Positions 12,961-24,523 are shown, counted from the first letter of the stretch. The stretch: 64,000 nt of DNA from Tomocerus qinae (GCA_020055645.1 CM034546.1:9424001-9488000); one strand, 5' to 3'. Notes: generated by a model from the sequence alone, not told the origin. Translations and numbers: made by a program.

Positions 12961-13634
12961 CATATTATACAAAATACCACTCTTAATCGCGTACATTTTA
13001 TCGTGAGAGAAAATCAGACTAACATATTCTATTATTTCTGATAGGCTAGGCTAGTAGATGCTAAACTTAAAGAAAATCTTTAATACGTTCAGGAATAGAA
13101 CGACTGAAATAATCAGTAGAAATGTGAATAAGGTTTCATTGTTCTAGTAAAGTCAATCTTATATCTTATGCATATTTGAGATTAACATATTTCATTAATA
13201 TGAAAGATTTGTAGTAGTTAACATTATTAGTATTTTATCATTATTACAACTGAAAAATGTATGCATATTATATTAGTAAATAAATGTAAATGAAAATATA
13301 AATCTTTCATTGTCTGTATAAGTGAATCAGTACCATTGCTTATTTTCCTTTGCTAAAATACTAAGAATCAAGTTAAACCAAAGGTCACGGTCGCAATGCT
13401 GTGCTCGAAAATAAGTTTCAACATCATGAAGATAGCTGTTTGCAGTACTAGACTTAGAATCATAAAAAAAATTTTCATATTAGGATTAGGAGCATTGACA
13501 ATAATTGACATGTTATGTAAATGTTGAGGTGAATTATTTAATTGCTGTTGTGCAGGGATGACTGCATTTGCTTGTGGGTTACCAACAATACGGTTACCAC
13601 GAGCAGCATTTGCATCCAGTGCTAATTGTATGGT

Positions 13635-13961
13635 TTATTGAATGCATCTCTGTAAAAGGTCACGGCTTTCCTCAGGAATATCATTTAGAATTTCTTGGGG
13701 AATATCAGGATAGACCATGATTTGATTAGTGTTAGGAGAATTAGTGAAATAATTATCAGAATGTTGAGTATTATAAGATTTTGAGTAAGGTTCGGTAAGT
13801 CTGTCGTCTACTTTTTCTAAGGTAGCGTCTAGATCAGGATTAGAATGTACTGTAGGAGTAGGTAAATTTTGTCGTGCCTGTGCTTGCCTTTGTTTTAACT
13901 CTAGCTCTTGTCTTTCCCTAATTTGATTACGAAATTGTGCTCTTCTGTTTCTGTCAGCCAT
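13635..13961 (-). CDS. 108-codon frame in the LTR element, possible gag remnant
   Basis: The product begins MADRNRRAQFRNQIRERQ and is rich in Arg, Gln and Glu at its N-terminus, with a proline-poor, Asn/Asp-rich remainder. No zinc knuckle, protease or polymerase motif is present. Its place after the 5' LTR on the minus strand suits a small gag-type product, but homology is not established. Confidence 0.3.
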   Translation of the reverse strand: MADRNRRAQFRNQIRERQELELKQRQAQARQNLPTPTVHSNPDLDATLEKVDDRLTEPYSKSYNTQHSDNYFTNSPNTNQIMVYPDIPQEILNDIPEESRDLLQRCIQ

Positions 13962-14902
13962 ACAAGGAACGCCTAAATAATACTATTAAAATGTTTCTGT
14001 GTGGCTGTTGAAAAATGATAATGACTGGCGACTTAAAGTCGTAAAAATAATTTGAATGAATAATTAAGTTGATTTGAATTAATGAAGTAATGTAAAAGAT
14101 TCGTAGTAATAGGATGTGTGGAATAGGTAAGTTTCAGGAAATAGGACAATATCATCCATAAAAATTAGTATAGGTAAAATAGTGATAAACGCAATGTGCA
14201 TACCAAACTGGGTAGTTGTAGATATTGTAATTATGTAGAATAGGTTATCCGATGGGAATGAACTTCTTTCTCGTTCTAGAAATGTCCTTGTAAAGTGAGG
14301 CATGGAAGTAAGAAAGATGGCCGCCGGTAGTAGAAGGAACAGCCAAATTCTTCGGCTGTAAAGAAGTCCGGGGCGAATTAATACGCAAAAAATGAATTGT
14401 CTAAAATTTTTAAATAAAATGATATTAGAATAGGTTTAATTAATTTTCAGTTTTCGTTCACTCTTGTTTGCAGGTATTCTAATAAGGTAAGTGAAAAGAA
14501 TTTGTAACCGTTCATGGAACAATAAATTAGAGTGGTAGACAATTCGCTGAAATTCTGTAAAAACAATCGCCGATTGAACAGAATTTCTACGCCAAGACAA
14601 ATTTTATGTTCAGTGTAGGTTGCTGGTAATTGAGATGGCTGAATTTTTATAAAGCCTGATCTTAAAAAATTTTCAGTAAAAATTTCCGCAATAGTGATAA
14701 GTTGCATAATATTGAATGAATATTATATTAATGGAACGATACTGTGTTACCAAACAAGAATAGAAGGCAGAGTATGACCAAATCTTGCAGAAGGTAAAGG
14801 TAGCCAAGGTGTAGTAGATGGAGCCGGTCAGGAATTTCACGTCACCCGTCTTCCAATTTGCGTCGAAATTTTGGCAAAACTGTGAAAGCACGTTGGCGCC
14901 AC

Positions 14903-15387
14903 TGTTAGTGAGAAGGGTAGGCTACTATTTGCAAACCAGTCACTAAACTAATAATATAAAGTCAACGGATGCGGTGCAAGTATGATTGCCGGTTCTCGGG
15001 GGATGAATTCTATTGTGCCACGATACAGTAATGCCAGTTCAACGCAATAATAGTTTATCTCACAGTTCAATTATTATTTAGCCAGGTATTTGCACTCAAA
15101 ATAGATTCAATAGGAAATGATAAGTATTAACTGAAAGAATAAAGAATTAGTAAATCAATTGTAATTCAAATATGATTCGAAGGAATGGCGAAGCACGACA
15201 GGCAGACCACAACAAGATTGTCGTTGCAGGAGCTAGAGCCGAAGAGTAGTGGTCGGGGCCTAAGCCCGAAGAAGAGTGTTCTGAGTCAGTTGGGTTTTGT
15301 CGTCGTTGTTTGATTTGCTCCTCCTCTCCCTCTGCCGCTCATTTCTCTTATAGTGCATCAGCGCAGGCCATATTATACGGCCTAATA
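14903..15387 (-). repeat. Long terminal repeat (5' LTR of the minus-strand element)
   Basis: Second 485-bp LTR. The primer-binding site TGGCGCC lies directly inside it at about 14890-14902 on the minus strand. The 4-bp duplication ACAT follows at 15388-15391 and matches 11446-11449. Confidence 0.88.
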
Positions 15388-16264
15388 ACATGTTCTTCAA
15401 TCTCTGAGATTCCATCTATGCAATGGTGAAATTCTAGCAAACAACTAAAAATTCTTCCATGACTTAAAACACCTATTCATTTTTCTAAAAAAGGAGTGTT
15501 CAGAATGAAGTCGCATGAAATCTGTGAAAAATGAGACAGGATAAAATTAAAAAGAGTTTTCTTTTTTTCCATGATGTAGATGATAAATTGACTCAAATCC
15601 ACTATTATGCGTATTCCAGTGAGAGTCGTTAATATTTAAGGTCTTCAATTGAGTAATTGAATAGGTACATTTAATTTGTTAATGTAAAGTATTGTGTTCG
15701 GCGAAAAGTGTTTTGATATTTTAGACATTAATACTACTTCGTATTTAGACTGTAAACTAGCTATTAATGCTTTCTTACTAATAAACTCATACATAGCTTA
15801 ATACATAAATCACCATACATGTTTTGTATGTCGAACCTTTAAATAATTCAAGGTCCCGGATTTTAAAGGTTTACTGTATAATAATTTATTCATATGCTTT
15901 TGCGTCAATAATAGTTTTTATTACGTCGCAACTTATCCTAGTTTCTTTCTCTGTTTCGAATAAACAAAAATATAATCGGTAAATATTTGGCAGCTTTAAA
16001 GCAAAGTCACTCTGAAATTAAATATATTTAATCTTTAAAAGCATTAAATCACGACATTCATAGTTATCCCAACTTTTGCAATTGCAAAACTGCATAGAAT
16101 TTGAAATGATTACACAAGCTGAATATCTTTATATATGAAAGTTGTTCTTACAACTTTAATTTGTTGCTAAAAATATCAAACATATTCGTATATTCTGTGA
16201 AAATAGCAACTTTTGAGGATATTTGCCCAAATATAAAAGTTAGAAATCAAAAATACTTTTAAAA
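15388..16264. other. Upstream flank of a plus-strand IR pseudogene, duplicated elsewhere
   Basis: From about 15590 this sequence matches the flank of the intact IR at 31786: both contain TTGAATAGGTA, ATTTAATTTGTTAATG and the following GGCGAAAAG region (31260-31480). It is thus the start of repeat unit 1 of the IR cluster. No separate gene is seen. Confidence 0.6.
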
Positions 16265-17618
16265 ATGACGTATATTTTAAATTTCGTACTTGTAATCATC
16301 CCAATCAGTGTCGATGGGAAATTGTCGGAAATTGTGAATTTAAAAAAACGTTGTTACGTCAATCTCATATTCAAACAAAACATTGTTAAATCACAATATT
16401 TTGAAGATTTACAAAATATAGAACAAAGGCACATCATGATTCCTTTTGCATTCTCTAATCATAAATTTAATTGCTTACTTTTGCAGACCAAATGAGAAAA
16501 CGTCTAATCGGGAATGGCCTCCAATTTATGTAAGTGCTGTAGGGTCTACATGCTAGTCAAGAAAAGGAATTGTGCATGCAACCTCCGCCTGGCTAATTTG
16601 AATAGCCAATCGCGAAGCAACACGCTTACGATGCCACATTCCTGAATCCGCTCCACTGACCTCCTGCAGCCTCGTGCTCCCTGTCTGTCATGGCCACTTC
16701 CTTCTCTTTCCGTCTTACCTGAAGTTCCTTTAAACGTCACTGCTCTTCTGCCTAAGACTTCAGATCCGATCCGACTGTAGTGTCGTAAGGAGCTCTTCCT
16801 CTCTTGCTGTAGTGCAAATTACCCTGCTGTAGTGCAGAGCGGCTTGCTGTAGAGCTGGCTAAACCTATCCTTCCTTCTAGTTTGTAAGTTTTTGTAGATT
16901 TTAATGAATTATGATTTGGCTATGATTGGTTCACTATTCTAAAGTGAAAATCCCTAGTCTAGATTTTTACAGCCATTCTGAGTACTCGAACCTCTTTTGA
17001 TTTCCATCAATCGAACTGCATCTTTCTTTCTTCTTCTATCTTTCTTTTTGTAAGTCTGGCATAAACCACCGAGGCTTTACAGTGCATCTATAAGGGGTGA
17101 AGATTGTCTCAAATCATTGGAAAAGACAAATTCCAGCGCTTTGTCATCTCCACGTTTTCACAGCCGTATTAATTGTGTGGTGTATTTTGCAATTGATGGG
17201 TGAATGATGAATGAGAGTGATGATAAATCCTATTCATCTATACCTCGTTACACATTTTTCCTTACTTTTGAAGTTCCGATGGTCACTGCACATTTGAGAC
17301 AAAGATTATTCTCCACTTATCAGTCTGGGATTTATAATAAATGGATAGAATTTTTCCGGAATGATATATTCACTTTTTTGCAAGACATGTTGGAAACGGC
17401 AACTACCACGGGCAATTACATTTACTAATTCTAACATTTCTTCAATATTTCTTATTACAATCGGTTTTGCACTGTTCTATACTCTAGCATTTTTATGGGA
17501 AGATTGAAAGCGCGTTTTAAAAGGGGTGAAAATAATTGTCACTACTCTTTGGAATTTCATGAAATTTATAATAACTAATATTGGAAGGGCATTGCGTTTT
17601 TTAAAAACTACCGTCTAA
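16265..17618 (+). pseudogene. Decayed plus-strand ionotropic receptor (IR) gene
   Basis: The first 65 or so codons, with signal peptide and KLSEIVNLKKRCYVNLIF, closely match the plus-strand IR at 36490. The frame then fails after the match to FAFSNHKFN. A solo LTR (16538-17081) is inserted in the copy, a short matching piece follows at about 17095-17190, and the match then jumps straight to the C-terminal quarter (DDKSYSSIP onwards, 17210). The ligand-binding centre, the pore region and the first two membrane helices are therefore deleted. The final membrane helix and tail are recognisable to about 17618, with a stop after the LWED motif. No functional receptor can be made. Confidence 0.85.
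16538..17081. mobile_element. Solo LTR inserted in an IR pseudogene
   Basis: A 544-bp segment begins TGTAGGG and ends CTTTACA, has the TG...CA termini of an LTR, and is flanked by a 4-bp duplication, GTGC (16534-16537 and 17082-17085). It has no partner LTR or internal region here, so it is a solo LTR left by recombination, probably Ty3/gypsy-like. It is pyrimidine-rich and unlike the AT-rich host gene. Confidence 0.7.
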
Positions 17619-18033
17619 AAACTTTATGGTCATTATTGTAACGAGGCGAGGGTTCCTTACATTTGATGAGAAAATTGAGTATACTTTCTACTCTACCATT
17701 ATTTTTAATCTAATGGAAGCTAAGACCTCCATGCACAAAAACGACAGATTAGTAAAAGGTGTGTGTGATTTAAGATTTATGAGACAGACTTGGCTTGTCT
17801 TAGACCTCCGTGGCATCTCTACTTATGAAATGTACTGCACACAATTACTTGTTAATTGATTAGTTTTATTATAGTTAAGGACATTAAAACATTCTTTTAT
17901 TCTGTTATTCCCGATATACTTATGGTTTTTATATAACTGCCTTGTCACCTCTCAATTAATAAAGATACAATGCAATTATGTACAAATTAATCAATAATAT
18001 AACTAGTTACTCTGCTTTACAGCTAGATAGGTA
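17619..18033. other. Spacer between convergent IR copies
   Basis: Holds the 3' flank of the plus-strand pseudogene. The stretch around 17770-17835 (GGCTTGTCTTAGACCTCCGT) recurs in altered form at about 23325-23395, marking where a second plus-strand IR once stood. Confidence 0.5.
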
Positions 18034-19968
18034 TTACATCATATTGTACAATTCAATGACCAAATGGTGACATCCTCTACTGCAACAGGAAATGCAAAAC
18101 CTACAAAATTTCGTAATGCCTTTCTTTAGTTTATTTAAAGTAGCCCATATTTGTAATACTAGCATTATTTTACGGTGCCACAGCTTCTCCAGAAGCAAAA
18201 TGACAAGAGAGGCAATTAAGAAATATGCACACAAGGAGAAAATGGCATGGATTTTCATATTCATATTGATAGGCGAGCTCTGGGGTTCTTGGCCCTTCAG
18301 GTGTACATAGTGTAGTATATCATAGACATCGTTAAATTCCCTTAAATATTTCAAAAACCCTCTCTCTTGCATGACTTGAAAGAACTTTTGGAATTTATAA
18401 CGGTAACAAAATTCGAATTTATAAGACAACGGTCTGGTCAAATCTGTTTCCTTCACAGTCAAGCACACTCCGTCAGAAGATATCTTAGATGGGATTGCGG
18501 GCACTTTGTAACTTATTTCTTTTTCAATTATGCTAAACAGTTTCATTGAAAAGTTGGTCAGCAATTTGTTTTTGACTGTCCAGTATCCCATCTTTTGTTC
18601 TTCCGATGTACCGTTAAGTTGCATATCAAATCTGTAAACACTCGAATTCATACTCTCTGTCAGTTTATACTTTTCAAAGAATATATCCCCGTTGTCATAC
18701 CAATTACGGCTTTAATCTTTCTGCAACAACAACTTAAATTTATTTTCCACGAGATCTTTGAAATTCACAAATTGTTTTCTGTCGGGTGGTGCAATAATCT
18801 CACTTGTTATCCACGTATCGTAAAGAACAGCAATTACAAATCCCATAGACACAATCACCAAGTATAAAATGTTTTTTCGTTTGTAAGAAACTTCTTGATT
18901 TAGAAGGACAGCAAAGGTGGAAAGAAAAACAAAATTCAATTTCTTGGAGAAAGAAGTAAATCTTAATGCCAAGAAATAAAATGAAATCGGCAACAGGGAG
19001 AATATCATCCACCAGGAATAACTATCAAATGAATTTTGAAAAAGAACTGCCAAAGGAATGTCGAAGAATTGAGGATTAGCTTCACAGTAAAATGGAATCA
19101 ACTCTTCAAAGTATTCAATGAAAAGAGTTTCATACCAATATTCTTTATAAATTCCACTATCAGCTGATAACATGTCAATAACTCCACATCGAGTATGTTG
19201 CTGCCTTAGATTTTTTCTTAGAGTTGCATACACTGCAGTGAAGTTGAACCTTTCAGACATTAATTCGACAGCTGACACTGATGGTATACAATAATGCTTA
19301 CTTTTTATGACATGGTAGGGAATTCCTTTACATTCTGGTTGTTTTTTACAACCATTGCGTTCTATCATAGTTTCTATTCCACCAATTTCAATACCATGAA
19401 GATTTCCATTTAAATCTTCCCAAATCCTTTCCCATTCATCCTCAGATGCTCCATTTTCAATCCGATAAAATTTCAAGGATTCACTTTCAGAATTGTACAG
19501 AATTGGGGTGTATACTGAGTATTTGTTCGCACTTTTCATTGACAATATATAGAGAGGAGCTACCAAATCCTGAACGAGGTGAGACTGCCACTTTGAATTT
19601 ATTTCTTTAAACTTTTCTTCAATAACGACAATAAATCTTGAATTGGGACGATTAATTTCCTTGCCGAACGGTGTGGTCGGGTATTTTAAGTTAGTATAGG
19701 GAGCCATTAGAATATTTATTGAACACGACGATTTGGACAATTCTTTGGGAGTATCTTCATGGCGTCCGAACAGGGTCTTGTTATAAAATGATTTTGCCAA
19801 TGTCCATGGTTGTCCATTTTGATTAAACAGCATAAACTCTGTCTGCCATTCGGACTGACGAAATGTGATCATATTAAAATCACATTTACTATAAAATGAC
19901 AAATTTCTAAAACAGAGGACATTGTTGATAACCACAGAAAACAAAAAAGATAGGTTTATCGAATACAT
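18034..19968 (-). pseudogene. Ionotropic receptor (IR) gene with one premature stop; otherwise full length
   Basis: Reading from the ATG at 19968, the frame runs 418 codons to a TAA at 18714-18712, then continues in the same frame for 225 codons to the normal TAG-type end at 18034. The intact paralogue at 28017-26062 has TCA (Ser) where the TAA lies. Everything else is preserved: signal peptide, Cys-containing extracellular domain, M1 (MIFSLLPISFYFLALRF), pore helix with LNQEVSY, M2 (ILYLVIVSMGFVIAVLY), the second ligand-binding half, M3 (FSLCAYFLIASLVILLLEKL) and the Cys-rich basic tail. The stop falls just after M2, so a truncated product would lack half the ligand-binding domain. Either a very young pseudogene or a receptor made by stop-codon readthrough. 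Confidence 0.85.
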
Positions 19969-21767
19969 TTTGAAACAAAAATAAACATAAATAATGCAAT
20001 GAGAATAGGCAAGTTTTATTTCAAATTTATTTCATACACTTTTAACGCCCAATAATGGACCAAGAAATCCCAAATGTATAATATAGATAGGCATAGAAAT
20101 AGCTTGCAAGTAGTAATAACCCCTAGCTTAAAACTGTCAAATATATTTGAATTTATTTTTAGTTATTTCCCCTTATTTTAACAAACTTCGAAGACTTGGG
20201 TGTTCGAATCTGCGATTAAACATTTCAAACAATATCATCCACAAATACTTGACGGAATTGAGACTTGCTTGTTGATTTATTTAATGGAAATTAATTTAAT
20301 TTGCCTGTTTAAAGCACGACAAATTCAGTCAGACACGAAGGTTAACATTAAAATAATGAACTCGCCATGTGCAGTCCAATGTCGTGAAATTATTCCCTTT
20401 TTTATAATAACTAGTCACAGTAATAAAAACAATTCCGGGTCAAATGTAAAAGTTCCTAAACCAAAATAATAACTTTATTTCGTAGTGTCCAATACAGGGA
20501 ATAATATAAAAGACTTTAATAAACACCCCAGAATGTTCCCCTTTAAAATCAGAAAAATATGATACCGGGATTTTGGAAAACGAATTGTCTTCTTCAGCTA
20601 ATTATTTTTATTACCATTCAATCACCAATAATCATCTTATGTGAATTCGTATTATTGTTCTGATGTTATAATAATATGAAACAACTCATTTCATTGGTTT
20701 AGAGGGAGGGGCCATGCGCATTTTGCTTTCGTGCTTTCAAGGAACGTGCATATGTTACGTTTATAGTTGATGGGAGGAGGCGATATCCAAAAGAGTTACA
20801 GCTAGCACTTGCGCTAAACTTGGGAGAGGGGGTTTTAGGTTACGTAATATATGCAGGTTTCCTAGGCTCTCCTACCAAGACATAGATAGTCAGGTATTTG
20901 TGCGATTACATTATAGAATAGTGTGATAGAAATGGTAAGAATATTATAATTATTAGTAACTGCTGTAGACTCGTGATATTTAAAATGGAGAAGTTGGCTA
21001 CTCACGCAGCGCTTGTTAATACAAGACACTGAGAAACTAAACAAGTAGACACAGCAGCCGATTTTCTGTCGACCCGTCGACCGCCTGGTGGTTTACGCAC
21101 TAGGTGGTTGGCGTAGAGAAAGTCGGTTACCTTTTTAGTTTCGCAGTGTCTCGCTTAACGGGCGCTATGTGAATAGCTAACTCGTCCAATTGATTATTAA
21201 CGAAGTTGGCGTAATATTTTGTATGGTAATAAATATCATATAATACATTTCCGTGGAATATTATTTAATTTCAAAATTGAAAACTGGAAAACAAAACTGA
21301 CAAACTGGAAAATCAAAATAAAGAAATGCCATCGAGATGTTAAGGTATTTGTCAATAATCCCCTTCTTCCTAAATAATATTATATCTGTAAAAACTCTTT
21401 CACCTTAACTAAATTACCATTTTAGCCGGTTGGGTAGTAAAACCATAGCAAACACTGATTTTGTCGCAACTTATACAGTCCTTGGATTGTAACGATCTAC
21501 TCATTAAAATATAGTTCTCATGGCCAAGTTATAATCAAATATTTGCGTGTTTCTCATAGCGCAAAACTTTGCTGACACAAATCATTTTCCTCGAATGTAT
21601 ACCTACCTATATTGCTTTCTATCTATGATCGTCATCCATCAAATTAACATGGTTAAATAAATGATGGTATGCGTGTATTATACAAGTAACAAACACGTAG
21701 TAATAATCATTTATGTGATTTTAGTAAAAAATCTTAATACTAACACTATGCATTGTGTTAGTGTTAA
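19969..21767. other. Shared 5' flank of the minus-strand IR genes (unit 1 copy)
   Basis: No gene is visible. Large parts are duplicated next to the intact minus-strand IR: 20180-20420 matches 28270-28500, 21050-21120 matches 29600-29650 (CCGCCTGGTGGTTTACGCA), and 21300-21720 matches 30715-31140. The block is therefore part of the repeating IR unit. It ends at the TTAA that received a MITE. Confidence 0.65.
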
Positions 21768-22548
21768 GGCTGGCTCTACGGATTTTCACCTTTTACTAAA
21801 TACTGCCCACTCTCGCGCCGTAGAGCAACATAAAACATGAATTCCCCATAATTTCATGTTATAGTAGGTAGTGTATTGAATTATACCTACTCTGTTTTTG
21901 TTCCGTGTCACAAAATGAATCAATTTTTTATACACAGAATATTGAAAATTTAAAACCACACTGTTACAAAAACATTATGATCATTATTTTATTACGTACA
22001 TTACGTAGACGTTATATTATTATGCTAAAAGCATAAGCATATTGTAACATTGTGGGTATTATACTGGCAAGTGCAATCACAAATCAGCCTCAAAACTTTT
22101 CATTTCAGGTTTTCCTATTTGCTGTTAGTAATAGAGTGACATCCTACTCAATGATATCAATCCTCTCATATAATAACTGAAAATCGTGATTTGACCTTTT
22201 GGGGTCACTTTTAGGGATTTTGTAAAGATACCAAAAAGAAAGAGAAGAAAAATATCTAGTGAACCTAGAGCTTACTTTTCTCAATTACACCATTAGTAAC
22301 GACTACCGATGTAATGTATCTGTCTCACAGGCTCTTTTGCATGTATTAACTTTTGCAGAAAATGACTCAACTTTTTATTTTCAAAACTCAAAAAATACTA
22401 TTTTACTTCCGTTTAAAAAAATTCTAAGGACTAGGTTCACTAGATAATAAGTCGAAGCATCGTCAATTTCAAATTTGGGTTCGTACGCATTGTGGTAATG
22501 GAGGTAGGAGGATTTTGCGAAACGTAATGAAGATCCGTAGAACCAACC
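21768..22548. mobile_element. piggyBac-like MITE with TTAA target duplication
   Basis: The left end reads GGCTGGCTCTACGGATTTTC and the right end, on the other strand, reads GGTTGGTTCTACGGATCTTC, so the terminal repeats agree at 17 of 20 positions. Both sides are flanked by TTAA (21764-21767 and 22549-22552), the piggyBac target. The 781-bp body contains no transposase, only short chance frames. Confidence 0.75.
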
Positions 22549-22599
22549 TTAAGATAAGGTAAATTAGGTGAATGTATTATTATTTCGCTGCCACAGTTC

Positions 22600-23283
22600 G
22601 CTCTTTGTATTCGAAAGACAATGAATCATATGTTGCCATGTTGCAATACAAAAGGCTCAACTTCAGCTCAAACTTCGAGTCGAGCAAATGAACGTGGGAG
22701 GTCTAACTCCACTACTCCACCACGAGTCTATTGGGGAACAACTCATAACCGAAACCCGACTACCGTGATTGACTAAATATGCTAATGCGATTGACTTCAT
22801 ACTGTAGAAATTATCAATTCGCGACCTTTTTCAAATAATAACCGCAGTGAAAATCGCTTCTGATTGGTGGATGCATTTTTAAAATTGACCATCAGAACAC
22901 AGAATTCCATGGCAAAATTTTATATGATTTTCATAAATCATTCCCAGGGGAATTATATATTTCAACACTGAATTTTGAACCACAGTCGTGTGGTAGGAAA
23001 ATACGGACTTACACTTTTAGCATCATTGCAAACTTATGCGCTGTACTCAATTTTCACTGCGGTTATTATTTGAAAAAGGTCGCGAATTGATAATTTCTAC
23101 AGTATTTAGTCAATCTTAGCCGTATATGTAGTCAATCGCAGTCGTATTTGTAGTCAATCGGATTCGCATATTTAGTCAATCACGGTAGTCGGGTTTCGGT
23201 TATTAGTTGTTCCCCAATAGACTCGTGGTGGAATAGTGGAGTTAGACCTCCCACGTTCATTTGCTCGACTCGAAACTCGACTA
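22600..23283. mobile_element. Fold-back (long inverted repeat) element, older copy
   Basis: Left arm at about 22670-22855 (from CGAGTCGAGCAAATGAACGT to GCAGTGAAAATCGC) is repeated in reverse complement at about 23050-23276, so nearly the whole element can form a stem of about 185 bp with a 190-bp loop. In the right arm a TAGTCAATC unit is repeated several times. The left outer part (CAATGAATCATATG ... AAAAGGCT) matches the ends of the larger fold-back element at 24730-26039, so both belong to one family. Confidence 0.75.
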
Positions 23284-23319
23284 TGAAAATATACACATAT
23301 GTAGCTTGAGTGAAAAGAG

Positions 23320-23400
23320 TGTGTTACGAGACAGGGCTTGTCTAAGGGCTCCGTGGCATTTCTACTATTTATGAAATGTAGATGTACACATTTAAACCAC
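23320..23400 (+). pseudogene. 3'-flank trace of a lost plus-strand IR gene (unit 2)
   Basis: The words GGCTTGTCTAAGGGCTCCGTGGCATTTCTAC.. and TATGAAATGTA match the region just downstream of the plus-strand IR pseudogene (about 17775-17840). No coding part remains. It shows that unit 2 of the cluster once had a plus-strand IR as well. Confidence 0.5.
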
Positions 23401-24449
23401 TGAAATTATTGGACAACCAATAGTCATTTAACTTTAACATTTTGGAGCATCGTATCCAAATGATATTTATTGTAATTGCATTATAAATCTGTCAAATCTT
23501 AATAAAAAAATACATTTTTGTGCTATACTTTTGTCACACTATCTTGTCTGATGTCATTATTTTATTTTTAATGTCAATTATTGTAAAGTAATTACCTACA
23601 ATTTAATTAATGCATTTGCATTACATATTTATATGATTGGGATGTTGAAATCTGTTTCTTAATCATTCAGACATCTATACTATATTATAATTTACAGTTG
23701 TCTGTTTGTATCTTTGTCCATCCCTTTTTAGAGCATGTTGAATCCCCATTACAGGCTGTTGAATTATTAATATATATTATTAAAACATATTTTTTGCTTC
23801 GGGTGGAATGGGTAGCCTAGATGTAACTGATAAAAATTGTTATGAGAAGTTAATTTGAATAATTGCTGTTGTTACAATATCTTTTACTAAGCTCGGTTTC
23901 AGCATAGTCTTTTGTGCTGGGTGTCAACAATCAATTTAAATACTAAACTATGGTATGCAAAATCACGACAATTGAGATACATGATATTCGAATCTTTAAT
24001 TTTGCTAAAGTGAAACAAAGCCTTGGCGTTTCACAGGTTAACCAGCTAGTTAATATTACTTTCGTGTATGTGTATTATTATGTTTTTCATACTAAACGCG
24101 GAATACAAATAATTGGTAATTAATTCTATGCAAAGGGGATGTCAAAGCCTGTGAATTTAATATGATATACGCAGGGACAATGATTATTGATGAAAGGTTT
24201 TAGCTTTGTAAAAGGTTTATATTATAAAGGTTTATATTATTGGTCTAGCGGCTGAGTAGATTGGTTTTAAAATCCCCCGCAAAGTACCAAAAACTATATT
24301 CTGTACTGTCCCATAGAATAATGTCCCATAGTTAAGTACCTTGAAAGAAGGGAAGGATATGTGTGATTCACCCCAAGCACTTTTCTCTAAGTTGCTTTTC
24401 TCTGAACAAAACTAAGTATGACGTTCCTTAGTGTGAATGTTCTGTGGGA
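23401..24449. other. Non-coding spacer
   Basis: AT-rich sequence with no supportable coding frame, RNA gene or clear repeat. Confidence 0.4.
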
Positions 24450-24523
24450 TTGTCCATCAAATCCTTCCCCGTCTTGAAAGAGTAGGCCTACTCTTTCAAA
24501 ACGGGGAAGGATTTGATGGACAA
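24450..24523. repeat. 74-bp near-perfect palindrome
   Basis: The 37-bp left half (TTGTCCATCAAATCCTTCCC...) is followed with no spacer by its reverse complement, centred on AGTAGG|CCTACT, with one mismatch by eye. It would extrude as a spacer-free cruciform. It directly precedes a tRNA-like sequence. Confidence 0.9.

Larger units (their letters stand above)
11450..15387 (-). mobile_element. Non-autonomous LTR retroelement, Ty3/gypsy-like, young copy
   Basis: Two direct 485-bp LTRs (11450-11934 and 14903-15387) flank a 3.0-kb body and look almost identical by eye. The whole is bounded by a 4-bp target duplication, ACAT. Orientation is minus: next to the right LTR the minus strand reads TGGCGCCAACGTG, a typical primer-binding site, and next to the left LTR it has a purine tract, GGAGAGGGAGAG. 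The body lacks recognisable reverse transcriptase, protease or integrase, so it depends on another element. It contains one 108-codon Arg/Gln/Glu-rich frame at 13961-13635 that could be a gag remnant. Near-identical LTRs imply recent insertion. Confidence 0.85.
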
